From the NCBI RefSeq assembly GCF_000005825.2, contig NC_013791.2, forward strand, positions 2,170,001-2,234,000: a stretch of DNA of 64,000 nt. Direction: 5' to 3'. This document shows, in pieces, positions 18,343 to 25,507 of the stretch. The notes below the pieces were generated by a model. It saw only the letters and a list, made by a program, of their open reading frames with translations. It made no database searches and was not told the origin of the DNA. The DNA is from Alkalihalophilus pseudofirmus OF4. Its GTDB lineage: Bacteria > Bacillota > Bacilli > Bacillales > Bacillaceae_D. A program made the position numbers and the translations under genes. How positions within the stretch are numbered: position 1 is the stretch's first letter; each line of letters begins with the position of its first letter.

Positions 18343-18504
18343 ATGACAAAGAAGAAGTCAAACCACATTATTCCGGGTATGAACCATGCTTCAGGTCAAG
18401 GCAAGGGCACTGGGTACAACTCGCAATTTAATCAAGAATCTGCTAACGAGCCATTAACTGAAATGGAACGTCAGAATAACAAAAAGACGAAGAAACGCCA
18501 GTAA
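18343..18504 (+). CDS. sspO: small acid-soluble spore protein O (CotK)
   Basis: 53 residues with the SspO pattern: [20 protein letters not shown] at the N-terminus (residues 3-22) and [16 protein letters not shown] at the end, very close in design to B. subtilis SspO. A forespore-made minor SASP. ATG at 18343 follows GGAGGTGA. Divergent from citB, and followed by a bidirectional terminator. In B. subtilis sspO and sspP form one operon; here a minus-strand gene lies between them. Confidence 0.93.
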   Translation: MTKKKSNHIIPGMNHASGQGKGTGYNSQFNQESANEPLTEMERQNNKKTKKRQ

Positions 18505-18550
18505 GCGACTGATGACGGATACGATTGCCCTAGTTGAAATAGAACACTAT

Positions 18551-18599
18551 AAAAAAGCACTAGTTCCTCACTAAAACTTGAGGAGCTAGTGCTTTTTTT
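18551..18599. terminator. bidirectional terminator after sspO
   Basis: AAAAAGCACTAGTTCCTC pairs with GAGGAGCTAGTGCTTTTT (one mismatch), flanked by A and T runs; serves sspO and the convergent 82-residue gene. Confidence 0.88.
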
Positions 18600-18846
18600 A
18601 CATTTGAGACCGTAATTGCTCGATTTGCTGCTGGTACTGCTCTAATTGTGCGCGCTGGTGTTCAGAAGCCACTTCAAGTGCTTTCTGAATTTGCTGCACG
18701 GCTTCTTCTACCTCTTGTTCAGCTCGTTTAGTGTGAACTCCAACCTCTGCAGCATGGCTGTTTATATTCCCTACAGCTTGTTCTGCCTGGACTACAGCTT
18801 GCTGTGCTGCTTGAAATGCTTGTTGTTTATTTTTTTGATATGGCAT
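18598..18846 (-). CDS. small Gln/Ala-rich helical protein of unknown function
   Basis: 82 residues, almost wholly alpha-helical with heptad-like Gln/Ala/Glu pattern (AFQAAQQAVVQAEQAVGNI, then EQEVEEAVQQIQKALEVAS and QLEQYQQQIEQLRSQM), likely a short coiled coil. No membrane segment, no Cys. ATG at 18846 follows AAGGAGGG. It lies between sspO and sspP, divergent from sspP, and its layout recalls small DUF2524/DUF2564-type Bacillus proteins, but I cannot assign it. A spore role is suggested by location only. Confidence 0.7.
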   Translation of the reverse strand: MPYQKNKQQAFQAAQQAVVQAEQAVGNINSHAAEVGVHTKRAEQEVEEAVQQIQKALEVASEHQRAQLEQYQQQIEQLRSQM

Positions 18847-18911
18847 GATTCATACCCTCCTTAAAATGACTGCGTACAAGCTTAGGTTTCGAAAATTCCT
18901 TTTAATTATTC

Positions 18912-18940
18912 GTATAGCACTAAGGTATTTTCCCATACTA
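18912..18940 (+). promoter_or_regulatory. SigG-type promoter of sspP
   Basis: GTATA, 17 bases, CATACTA, a good fit to the forespore sigma consensus, 20 bp upstream of the sspP start. Confidence 0.68.
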
Positions 18941-18960
18941 ACGGTGAGGAGGGATGATCT

Positions 18961-19098
18961 ATGACTGAACGCAACACTTATAAAGACCAGCGTAAAAATG
19001 CGCCAAAAGGAAATAACCCTGGACAGCCAGAGCCGATGAGTGGTTCTAAGAAAGTAAAAAAAGCCAATCATGTTGGGCAGACAGACGGCGAAGGTTAA
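18961..19098 (+). CDS. sspP: small acid-soluble spore protein P (CotL)
   Basis: 45 residues, too short for routine ORF lists. Residues 11-36 contain the SspP signature [20 protein letters not shown], nearly that of B. subtilis SspP. ATG at 18961 follows GGTGAGGAGGG and the SigG-like promoter at 18912-18940. It is followed by a bidirectional terminator, so it is monocistronic. It marks the left border of the selenium island. Confidence 0.93.
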   Translation: MTERNTYKDQRKNAPKGNNPGQPEPMSGSKKVKKANHVGQTDGEG

Positions 19099-19116
19099 AC
19101 AACAATACGCTCGACA

Positions 19117-19149
19117 AAAGGCCTTTCACCTATAATGTGAAAGGCCTTA
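19117..19149. terminator. bidirectional terminator between sspP and the thioesterase gene
   Basis: AAGGCCTTTCAC / GTGAAAGGCCTT perfect stem with a short loop. Confidence 0.88.
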
Positions 19150-19155
19150 GCGCTG

Positions 19156-19650
19156 CTATTTTTCACGTTCACGCGCTTCTTTTCTGCGCTTTTTTCTTAT
19201 TTCGTAGCGTTCTGTCGCCCCTTGGTAATGCCACTTCTCTTCCTCTGTTTCCGGTATGATTTCAGGTACTTCCTTTGGCTTTCCAGCTTCATCTAGAGCA
19301 ACAAAGGTTAAGTAGGATGTAGCGGTTAAACGTCTTTCTCCAGTAATCAAATCTTCTGCCTCAACCTTTACAAACACTTCCATCGATGTTTTTCTAGTAT
19401 ACGAAACATACCCTTCTAAACAAATCGCCTCCCCTGTACGAATAGGAGAGATAAAGTCAAGGCTGTCACTCGAAGCTGTCACTACTTGACTTCTTGCATG
19501 CCGCATAGCTGCAATGCTGGCTACTTTATCAATATAAGCCATAACATTTCCGCCAAATATCGTCCCGTGATAATTTGTATCCGGCGGAAGGACAATATCA
19601 GTTAAGGTAGTTTTTGAACTTGCACTTGTTTTTTGATTTGAATTTGTCAT
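19156..19650 (-). CDS. acyl-CoA hydrolase, YkhA-like hot-dog thioesterase
   Basis: 164 residues of the acyl-CoA hydrolase family (YkhA/YciA type): LPPDTNYHGTIFGGNVMAYIDKVASIAAMRHA near 21-52 carries the conserved HGTIFGG and the Asp of the active site, followed by the HARSQVVTAS strand. The C-terminus is a charged tail (KKRRKEAREREK). It starts two bases after the selA stop codon, its GAAGGAAG ribosome site lying in the selA end, so it is translated from the selA transcript. Whether it has anything to do with selenium or simply shares the transcript is unknown. Confidence 0.85.
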   Translation of the reverse strand: MTNSNQKTSASSKTTLTDIVLPPDTNYHGTIFGGNVMAYIDKVASIAAMRHARSQVVTASSDSLDFISPIRTGEAICLEGYVSYTRKTSMEVFVKVEAEDLITGERRLTATSYLTFVALDEAGKPKEVPEIIPETEEEKWHYQGATERYEIRKKRRKEAREREK

Positions 19651-19652
19651 TA

Positions 19653-21044
19653 TTACACTTCCTTCACTAGTTCTAACCGAGTTAGTAATTCATCGTAATC
19701 ATTTGAGGAAATGGTCCTGAAATCGATCGCTATTTTATCATCTTTCACTCTCGTTACAACAGCAGTCTCCCCTAAACGGAGCGCTTCAATCATCTCTTGT
19801 GTTTTTTTATTTGGGTGGCTCAATAAGAGAAGCCACGTCTCTAGCTGTACATCAGGCATTGTGCCTCCGCCTACCATCGAGAAGTCTTCAATTAGTTCAC
19901 TATTCCATTCCTTACTAAGCATTGATGTAAACTGTTCTGACTCCTGTTTTATCTCTTCTTTACTCTTAACAATCATTTTAAGGGTAGGGATTTCTTTGAG
20001 TGCGGTGTTTGAATCAATATAAGACTTTAATGTAGCCTCTAGTGCTGCCAATGTCATTTTATCAACCCTTAATACTCGAGCAAGCTGATGTTTTTTCAGG
20101 CGATCAATCAACTTTTTGCTGCCTGCAATGATTCCTGCTTGCGGACCGCCAAGTAACTTATCACCGCTGAATGTGACCAGATCTACACCTTGTGCGAGAA
20201 CTTCACTCACATGCGGCTCATCACCTATCCCGTGCTGACTGAGATCATATAGTGCTCCGCTGCCAAGATCCTCATATAAGATGACTTCTTTTTCTTTCGC
20301 TAGCTTTGTTAAGTCTTTTGATTCTACCGCACTCGTAAATCCAATCGTCTTAAAATTACTCGTGTGAACTTTCATCAACATAGCTGTTTCGCACGAAATA
20401 GCTGCCTCATAATCTTTATAATGTGTTTTATTAGTAGTCCCTATTTCTTTCAGATGAGCGCCGCTCTCTTCCATAATGGAAGATACGCGAAAAGAACCCC
20501 CGATCTCAACCAGCTCGCCTCGTGAGACGATGACTTCTCTGCCTTTAGCAAAAGCTGTAAGAACAAAATAGACAGCAGCAGCATTATTATTTACAACCAT
20601 AGCCGCCTCCGCACCGGTCACCTCTTTAACGATATCTTCAATCAAGGCATGCCTAGAACCCCGCGCACCTTCCTCTAATCCGTATTCCAAGTTTGAATAG
20701 GACGTTGCTGCAACAATCACTTGTTTGATTGCCTGCTCACTCAAGATGGCTCTGCCGAGGTTTGTATGCAATACGGTTCCAGTCCCGTTTATCACCTTTT
20801 TTAACGTATAATCAAAATGCTTACTTAGTCGCGCTGATACAGCTGTGAATATCGATTCCTTAATCGAAGCCTCTTCTGTCCAAATCTCATTAAGGATTTG
20901 GGAACGCACTTCAGCAACCGCCTCTTGTAACCATTCTGTTAAAAGATCATCCGATAAATCCCCAGACTTTAACAACGTTATGTATGCCTCATCTTTTTGT
21001 AACTCATGAATTGGTGGAATTTGTCTTAGCAATCGTTGTTTCAT
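19653..21044 (-). CDS. selA: L-seryl-tRNA(Sec) selenium transferase SelA
   Basis: 463 residues, normal length for bacterial SelA, a PLP enzyme that converts seryl-tRNA-Sec to selenocysteyl-tRNA-Sec with selenophosphate. The family N-terminus LLRQIPPIHEL is followed by INGTGTVLHTNLGRAILSE near 85-103 and VVNNNAAAVYFVLTAF near 150; the PLP lysine lies in TFSGDKLLGGPQAGII near 292-307. ATG at 21044 follows AAAGGAG. Upstream a terminator closes the SelW-like gene, so selA needs its own promoter or read-through. Downstream it is coupled to a thioesterase. It completes the Sec set with selD, selB and tRNA-Sec in this window. Confidence 0.95.
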   Translation of the reverse strand: MKQRLLRQIPPIHELQKDEAYITLLKSGDLSDDLLTEWLQEAVAEVRSQILNEIWTEEASIKESIFTAVSARLSKHFDYTLKKVINGTGTVLHTNLGRAILSEQAIKQVIVAATSYSNLEYGLEEGARGSRHALIEDIVKEVTGAEAAMVVNNNAAAVYFVLTAFAKGREVIVSRGELVEIGGSFRVSSIMEESGAHLKEIGTTNKTHYKDYEAAISCETAMLMKVHTSNFKTIGFTSAVESKDLTKLAKEKEVILYEDLGSGALYDLSQHGIGDEPHVSEVLAQGVDLVTFSGDKLLGGPQAGIIAGSKKLIDRLKKHQLARVLRVDKMTLAALEATLKSYIDSNTALKEIPTLKMIVKSKEEIKQESEQFTSMLSKEWNSELIEDFSMVGGGTMPDVQLETWLLLLSHPNKKTQEMIEALRLGETAVVTRVKDDKIAIDFRTISSNDYDELLTRLELVKEV

Positions 21045-21086
21045 TTCAAAGCTCCTTTTGGTGCATATTCACCTTCTATTTTGAAG

Positions 21087-21117
21087 GAGAAAAAGCACCA
21101 GAGAGGTGCTTTTTCTC
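21087..21117 (-). terminator. terminator between the SelW-like gene and selA
   Basis: GAGAAAAAGCACC / GGTGCTTTTTCTC with a 5-base loop, right after the stop codon of the selenoprotein gene; T-rich on both sides. Confidence 0.82.
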
Positions 21118-21118
21118 T

Positions 21119-21361
21119 TTATTGATCCAACTCTTTCATTTTCTTAATCATATCTTCTGCTTTTGGAAAAACACCGGTTTCTTTCTTAGAATGCAAGGTT
21201 TCTCCATTTACCACAACTTCGAATACACCGCCCGAACTTGTTATAAGCTTGACTTCTGCAACCTGACCTCTAAAATGGTCTAATATGTCATCCGTGAGAC
21301 TCACGGCTTTAGGTGCAAAGTTTCACATCATGCAAAATTCAACAGATACTGTATACTTCAT
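21119..21361 (-). CDS. selenoprotein of the SelW/Rdx family (in-frame TGA = Sec13)
   Basis: 80 residues when TGA at 21325-21323 is read as selenocysteine. The N-terminus MKYTVSVEFCMMU forms the beta-strand and CxxU redox motif of the Rdx family (SelW, SelT, SelH, SelV); the rest has the typical VKLITSSGGVFEVVVNGE strands and the SKKETGVFPKAED turn of SelW. ATG at 21361 follows AAAGGAG with nine-base spacing. Without recoding, an annotator sees only residues from an internal GTG at 21304. A hairpin of SECIS type follows the TGA. Rdx proteins are thioredoxin-fold thiol/selenol oxidoreductases of unclear partner. Divergent from selD, 124 bp away. Confidence 0.88.
21292..21325 (-). other. SECIS-like hairpin of the SelW-like gene
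   Basis: TGA occupies 21325-21323. After 16 bases comes CCGTGA-GTC-TCACGG (21306-21292), a perfect 6-bp stem with loop GUC. The distance from UGA to loop is 22 nt, inside the 16-37 nt range known for bacterial SECIS elements, and the loop starts with GU as in E. coli. It lies within the coding region, as expected for bacteria. Confidence 0.7.
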
Positions 21362-21485
21362 CAAATCAAACTCCTTTACAGTTTTTTCTTATCTATTGTA
21401 GGATAAGATGTGGTCTGATGCAAAACAATATGCGCATCAATGATTGTTGTTTTTATTTAATAAAGAAAGAAGGAGGGTTCCTTTG

Positions 21486-22538
21486 ATGGACAAAAGAGAG
21501 AACATCCGTTTAACTACTTTCTCGACAAAAGCTGGTTGAGGATGCAAAATTGGTCCTGAAGACCTGACGCAAGTTTTGCGTCACTTACCTAAACAAACAG
21601 ATGATCCAAATTTATTAGTTGGACTAGAAACTTCAGATGATGCAGGAGCCTATCGTTTAACAGACGATCTTGCAATGATTCAAACAGTGGATTACTTTAC
21701 TCCTGTCGTTGATGATCCATATATGTTCGGTCAAATTGCTGCAGCCAACGCATTAAGCGATGTATATGCGATGGGTGCCAAACCTACAACAGTATTGAAT
21801 ATTGTTGGGTTTCCAATTAAAAAACTTCCACCTGAAATGCTTGCGGATATTCTCAGAGGAGCAGCAGATAAAGTGAAAGAAGCCGGCGCAGTAATAGTTG
21901 GCGGACATTCTATCGATGACCAAGAGCCGAAATTTGGTTTATCTGTTACTGGTCTTGCGCACCCTGACCGCATTTTCAAAAATGTCGGCGCAAAGCCTGG
22001 TGATGTTCTCGTTTTAACAAAGCCGATTGGCGTAGGCATTTTAACGACCGGCATTAAGCGCGAAGCTGTCACTAAAGAGCAAGAAGAAGCTGTGACTCGC
22101 ACAATGGCTGCTCTTAATAAAGAAGCTGCAGAAGCTCTCGAAGGATTAAACCCTCATGCGGTTACTGATGTGACGGGCTTTGGTTTATTAGGCCACAGCC
22201 TGGAAATGGCTAAGGGCAGTGAAGTGAGCTTTGAAATTCAAGCATCAAGTGTACCTATGTTAGAGGGTACAAAAGAATTGGCTCGGCAAGGAATTGTTCC
22301 TGGCGGCTCAAAAGCGAATGAGCGCTGGATCGCTCCTGATGTGGAGTATCAATCCTCCATCACAGAAGTTGAAAAAAGCATCTTATGTGATGCGATTACT
22401 TCTGGCGGTCTTCTTGTAAGTTTAACCGAAGAAGAAGCACAGCAGTATGTAGAAGACATGCATAAAAGAGGACTCACGGCTTCTATTATTGGCCGCGTGA
22501 GTGAAAAATCAGATTATCCTCTTTACGTTCAATCATAA
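21486..22538 (+). CDS. selD: selenophosphate synthase SelD, itself a selenoprotein (Sec18)
   Basis: 350 residues when TGA at 21537-21539 is read as Sec. SelD makes selenophosphate from selenide and ATP. The active-site segment is STKAGUGCKIGPEDL, where the Sec replaces the catalytic Cys of most bacterial SelD, and Lys21 is the conserved catalytic lysine. Downstream come DDAGAYRLTDDLAMIQTVDYFTPVVDD near 52 and the AIR-synthase-like MGAKPTTVLNIVGFP and VGGHSIDDQEPKFGLSV blocks. ATG at 21486 is eight bases after AGGAGGG. If the TGA is taken as stop, only a truncated product starting near 21576 remains. It is divergent from the selenium genes on either side. Confidence 0.95.
21537..21583 (+). other. 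SECIS-like hairpin of selD
   Basis: TGA at 21537-21539, 25 bases, then TGACGCAA-GTT-TTGCGTCA (21565-21583), a perfect 8-bp stem with loop GUU. The UGA-to-loop distance is 33 nt, in the bacterial range. The loop has the same size and starts with the same GU as that of the SelW-like gene. Confidence 0.72.
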
Positions 22539-22576
22539 AAAAACGATTCAGCTTTTAAGAAAGCTGAATCGTTTTT
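22539..22576. terminator. bidirectional terminator between selD and phnC-like gene
   Basis: AAAAACGATTCAGCTTT / AAAGCTGAATCGTTTTT, 17-bp perfect arms and a 4-base loop. Confidence 0.92.
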
Positions 22577-23309
22577 ATTTATAAATCTTAGCAAACACAT
22601 CATTCGTAAGCGCTTCAGGCTTGTTATCAAAGATTAATGTTCCTTCTTTAAAGCCGATAATCCGTGTAGCATACTTTTTGGCAAGCTCAACATCATGCAC
22701 ATTAATGATAGTCAAAAGACCTCTCTCATCATGAATTTTCCTTAGCAAGTTAAAAATCCGCTCAGAAGTCGTAGGATCTAGACTGGCTACCGGCTCATCT
22801 CCTAAAATGATACTAGGCTTTTGCATCAGGGCCCTTGCAATACCTACTCGCTGCTTCTGCCCGCCGCTTAGGGCCTCGACACGCTTATCCCTAAAACGAT
22901 CCAGCTCAACTTCTCTTAATGCTTGATCAGCCTGTGCTTTTTCAGAAGCCTTGAAAAGTCCTAGCAGGTTTTTATAAGCAGGACGCCCCCCAAATGAGCC
23001 AGTTAATGTATTTTGATATACAGACATCCGAGGAATAAGATTAAAATGCTGAAAAATCATGACCATTTCTGCCCGAATTTCACGCATTTCTTTTTCACGA
23101 AGACCAACGAGCTCTCTCCCATCAAAACGTATCGAACCTGAAGTAGGTCGAATAAGCCGATTAATACAACGAATAAAGGTCGACTTACCTGCTCCGCTCC
23201 GTCCTAGAATACAAATAAATTCTCCCTTATTCATCGTAAGGCTTATTTGATCTAATGCGTTTTCCTTCGCTTTTGGATACCTGACTGATAAATTTGAGAT
23301 CTCTAGCAT
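22575..23309 (-). CDS. PhnC-type ABC importer, ATPase subunit
   Basis: 244 residues of the PhnC branch of ABC ATPases. Walker A GRSGAGKSTFIRCINRL near 36-52, Q-loop MVMIFQHFNLIPRMSV near 83, signature LSGGQKQRVGIARAL near 153 and Walker B IILGDEPVASLDP near 175 are intact, with the H-loop at NVHDVELAKKYATRIIGF. Last gene of a three-gene operon (binding protein, permease, ATPase). PhnCDE systems import phosphonate or phosphite; this operon sits between selD and selB without any C-P lyase or phosphite genes, so selenate or selenite is an alternative substrate. Confidence 0.85.
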   Translation of the reverse strand: MLEISNLSVRYPKAKENALDQISLTMNKGEFICILGRSGAGKSTFIRCINRLIRPTSGSIRFDGRELVGLREKEMREIRAEMVMIFQHFNLIPRMSVYQNTLTGSFGGRPAYKNLLGLFKASEKAQADQALREVELDRFRDKRVEALSGGQKQRVGIARALMQKPSIILGDEPVASLDPTTSERIFNLLRKIHDERGLLTIINVHDVELAKKYATRIIGFKEGTLIFDNKPEALTNDVFAKIYK

Positions 23310-23321
23310 AAGGTTTCTCTC

Positions 23322-24083
23322 CTAAATAACTCTAGCTCTGATTCGCCCGCCAATAACATCAACGAATATGACTAATATCATAATACAAATGATGTCTAGG
23401 GCAACGGCTGTATAATAAAAGCTTTGAAAGTGATTAAATAATTGCTGCCCGATTCCGCCGCCTCCAATAAAACCTAAAATTAGCGACGTTCTGATCGCCA
23501 CTTCAAACCGATAAAAATAATGAGATAAGATATTTGGCCAAATCTGCGGAATGATCGAAAAAAGATGGCCTACCCATCTAGTCGCGCCAACAGATTTCAT
23601 CGCTTCTTGAGGCCCGTCATCTGCTGCTTCAATTAATTCAGAAATCAGTTTGCCAAGCACCCCGATATTATGCAGAATAATCGCAAGCACAGCTGCAAAA
23701 GGTCCAAGCCCAAATGCCGTGACAAAAATTAAACCGAACACAATCTCAGGAATGGACCGCAGGCCGCTTAAAAACGATCTGACAGAGCCATATATGACTC
23801 TAGAGCCGCTCGTATTTCTTGCTGCTAAAAAACTTAAAGGCACGGCTACGATTAATGCAAAAAAAGTCCCTAAAAATGCCATAGCAAGCGTAACTAAGCT
23901 TTCCCTTGCCATGCGGGGGAACAATGACCACTCAACTGGAAAGAAGCGATTGCTTATCATTTCAAAAATATTCGGGATTTGAGCTAATTTTCTCCACTCA
24001 AATCCCGTCATATTCATACTCCACCAAGTTGCTGCTATAATCAGCAGCAAATAAAAGAGGTATCTACGTCTGAACCAGACCAT
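23322..24083 (-). CDS. PhnE-type ABC importer, permease subunit
   Basis: 253 residues with about six membrane segments and the PhnE/BPD_transp_1 fold. The cytoplasmic EAA-type loop is seen around EAADDGPQEAMKSVGATRWVGHLFSIIPQIWPNILS (about 152-187), the contact to the ATPase. ILGFIGGGGIGQQLFNHFQSF near 205-225 is typical of the family. Twelve bases separate it from the binding-protein gene upstream and the ATPase downstream. Only one permease gene is present, so a homodimer is expected. Confidence 0.85.
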   Translation of the reverse strand: MVWFRRRYLFYLLLIIAATWWSMNMTGFEWRKLAQIPNIFEMISNRFFPVEWSLFPRMARESLVTLAMAFLGTFFALIVAVPLSFLAARNTSGSRVIYGSVRSFLSGLRSIPEIVFGLIFVTAFGLGPFAAVLAIILHNIGVLGKLISELIEAADDGPQEAMKSVGATRWVGHLFSIIPQIWPNILSHYFYRFEVAIRTSLILGFIGGGGIGQQLFNHFQSFYYTAVALDIICIMILVIFVDVIGGRIRARVI

Positions 24084-24094
24084 TCATTAAACTC

Positions 24095-25027
24095 CTATTC
24101 TTCTAGCTTAAGCATGTCAAATTCACGAGCAGCCTCAAGTACATCGGCATATTGAGTATCACCGGCCTCTACAAATGAAGATGCACCGCCAAAGATGCGT
24201 AAGATCTCTTCATCAGTAATTTCATAAAATGCCGCCCGAATGTCTTCAATTTCTTCTTCTGTCATCTCACTTGGAACGACCCAAGGGTACTGATATAACT
24301 TATCTGACTGCCAGATTACTTTAATATCCTCACGCAATGTCCCGCCATTCGCTTCATCATCTTTCATTAATGCTTCTAAAATTGCACTGTCAACCGCTCC
24401 TGCTTGTACCGACTGATCTTGAACAAGAGTTGTTACAATGTCATGCGAACCTGCAAATTGTACTTGAGCAAAATCATTATTCAAATCATCTTCATAATGA
24501 CCGCGATTACGTAATTCAAGTCCTGGAATTAGATGACCGGATGTCGAAGAGTTGCTCGCAAAGGCGAAATTAACTTCTTCACGGTCGGCAAGCATATCTT
24601 CAAGAGTTTCCCATTTTGAATCAGAATGTGTAATGATATAGGAATAGTAATAAGGTTCCCCGTCAATTTCTTGAGTAATGATTGCCTGCGCTCCGCTTTG
24701 TTCGTGGGCAATTAAATACGTTAAAGGCCCAAGAAATGCAAGGTCAATGTGATTGTAATTTAATGCTTCAACTACCGCATTATAATTAGGATATTGATTC
24801 ACTTCTACTTCGCGGCCGAGCGCATCCGTTAAATGTGATTCTAAATTAGAAAGTCCTGTTTCCATTTCGCCTGTAGACTGAGACGGAATAACCGCCACTT
24901 CAAACACCTCATCTGAAGTTTCGCCTCCAGAAGATGTATCCGCCTCATCTGTAGATGGTGCATCTTCTCCCGAGCCGCAAGCAGATAGGGTAAGAGCTAG
25001 TCCAATTGATAAAAGCCACTTTTTCAT
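24095..25027 (-). CDS. PhnD-type substrate-binding lipoprotein
   Basis: 310 residues. Lipoprotein signal (1-17, LTLSAC lipobox), an acidic spacer, and a PhnD-like periplasmic-binding fold from about 42 (FEVAVIPSQSTGEMETGLSNLESHL; NYNAVVEALNYNHIDLAFLGP near 105-120 is the family's anion-binding entry; FASNSSTSGHLIPGLELRN near 175 the second). It captures an oxyanion outside the cell and delivers it to the permease. Some PhnD relatives beside selenium genes are described as putative selenate-binding proteins; the location between selD and selB makes that plausible. ATG at 25027; the 125-bp leader contains a long inverted repeat (25078-25137). Confidence 0.85.
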   Translation of the reverse strand: MKKWLLSIGLALTLSACGSGEDAPSTDEADTSSGGETSDEVFEVAVIPSQSTGEMETGLSNLESHLTDALGREVEVNQYPNYNAVVEALNYNHIDLAFLGPLTYLIAHEQSGAQAIITQEIDGEPYYYSYIITHSDSKWETLEDMLADREEVNFAFASNSSTSGHLIPGLELRNRGHYEDDLNNDFAQVQFAGSHDIVTTLVQDQSVQAGAVDSAILEALMKDDEANGGTLREDIKVIWQSDKLYQYPWVVPSEMTEEEIEDIRAAFYEITDEEILRIFGGASSFVEAGDTQYADVLEAAREFDMLKLEE

Positions 25028-25077
25028 ATGATCTCTCCATTCATAAACATCACTATTTCTACTTTTTTACATGAAAT

Positions 25078-25137
25078 GAATCTACCACTTTCACAAGGCA
25101 CTTGTAAAGCAATGTCCTTTTGTGAAAGGGTAGATTC
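25078..25137. repeat. long imperfect inverted repeat in the leader of the importer operon
   Basis: GAATCTACC-A-CTTTCACAA (25078-25096) pairs with TTGTGAAAGGGTAGATTC (25120-25137): 18 bp with one bulged base, and a 23-base loop that may pair further (GG/CC). On the minus strand no T run follows, so it is not a standard terminator for the upstream gene. It ends about 50 bp before the binding-protein start and would be transcribed into that mRNA leader. Confidence 0.6.
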
Positions 25138-25152
25138 ACTTGTTTTGTTCTT

Positions 25153-25482
25153 CTATTCTCGTTTTAGCTGCCTTCTTGAAAGAATAAAGAAAGGAAGAGG
25201 AATCAGCACCCAGGCGATGTTCTTTAATAATTGATTCATTGCTTGAGTGCGCTGCATTTCCATTTGTTCTTCTTTTTGTTCGAGGTAGATCTCGCGAATT
25301 TCTTCTTCTGTTTTATCAGAATCAGGCATCGATTCTTGATTCATCTTAAAATCTTGAAATGAGTAATAATACGGAGACGGCACCACTAAGTCAGATACAT
25401 TCATGGCCATCGCCACACCTCCGCCAATCATCATCACGAGGGTTACAAACATCACTGCATAATAATAGATGGTCCGAACCAT
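25153..25482 (-). CDS. two-TM protein of unknown function in the selB operon
   Basis: 109 residues: a first membrane segment (about 4-28, YYYAVMFVTLVMMIGGGVAMAM), an extracytoplasmic or cytoplasmic loop rich in Tyr, Met, Glu and Gln (PSPYYYSFQDF, EEEIREIYLEQKEEQMEMQ) and a second segment near 85-100 ending SRRQLKRE. ATG at 25482 has GGGAGAG upstream; an in-frame ATG at 25503 is less well placed. It starts 25 bp after the glycosyltransferase stop codon and so is third in the selB operon. I do not recognise the family; no Cys is present in the mature part and no in-frame TGA. Confidence 0.7.
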   Translation of the reverse strand: MVRTIYYYAVMFVTLVMMIGGGVAMAMNVSDLVVPSPYYYSFQDFKMNQESMPDSDKTEEEIREIYLEQKEEQMEMQRTQAMNQLLKNIAWVLIPLPFFILSRRQLKRE

Positions 25483-25507
25483 ACATACTCTCCCTTCATT
25501 CAATTGA

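Noticed and set aside
18114-18368. 84-residue frame over the citB-sspO intergenic region
   Set aside because: Covers the citB promoter and the sspO start, no recognisable protein features.
21119-21304. 61-residue protein starting at an internal codon
   Set aside because: It is the downstream part of the SelW-like selenoprotein; no ribosome site precedes 21304, whereas ATG 21361 has a good one.
21576-22538. SelD starting at codon 31 (320 residues)
   Set aside because: It would lack the catalytic Sec/Cys and Lys segment; the correct start is 21486 with TGA read as Sec.
22575-25027. Simple assignment of the importer to phosphonate uptake
   Set aside because: No phosphonate or phosphite catabolism genes nearby; the substrate is left open, with selenium oxyanion preferred by context.
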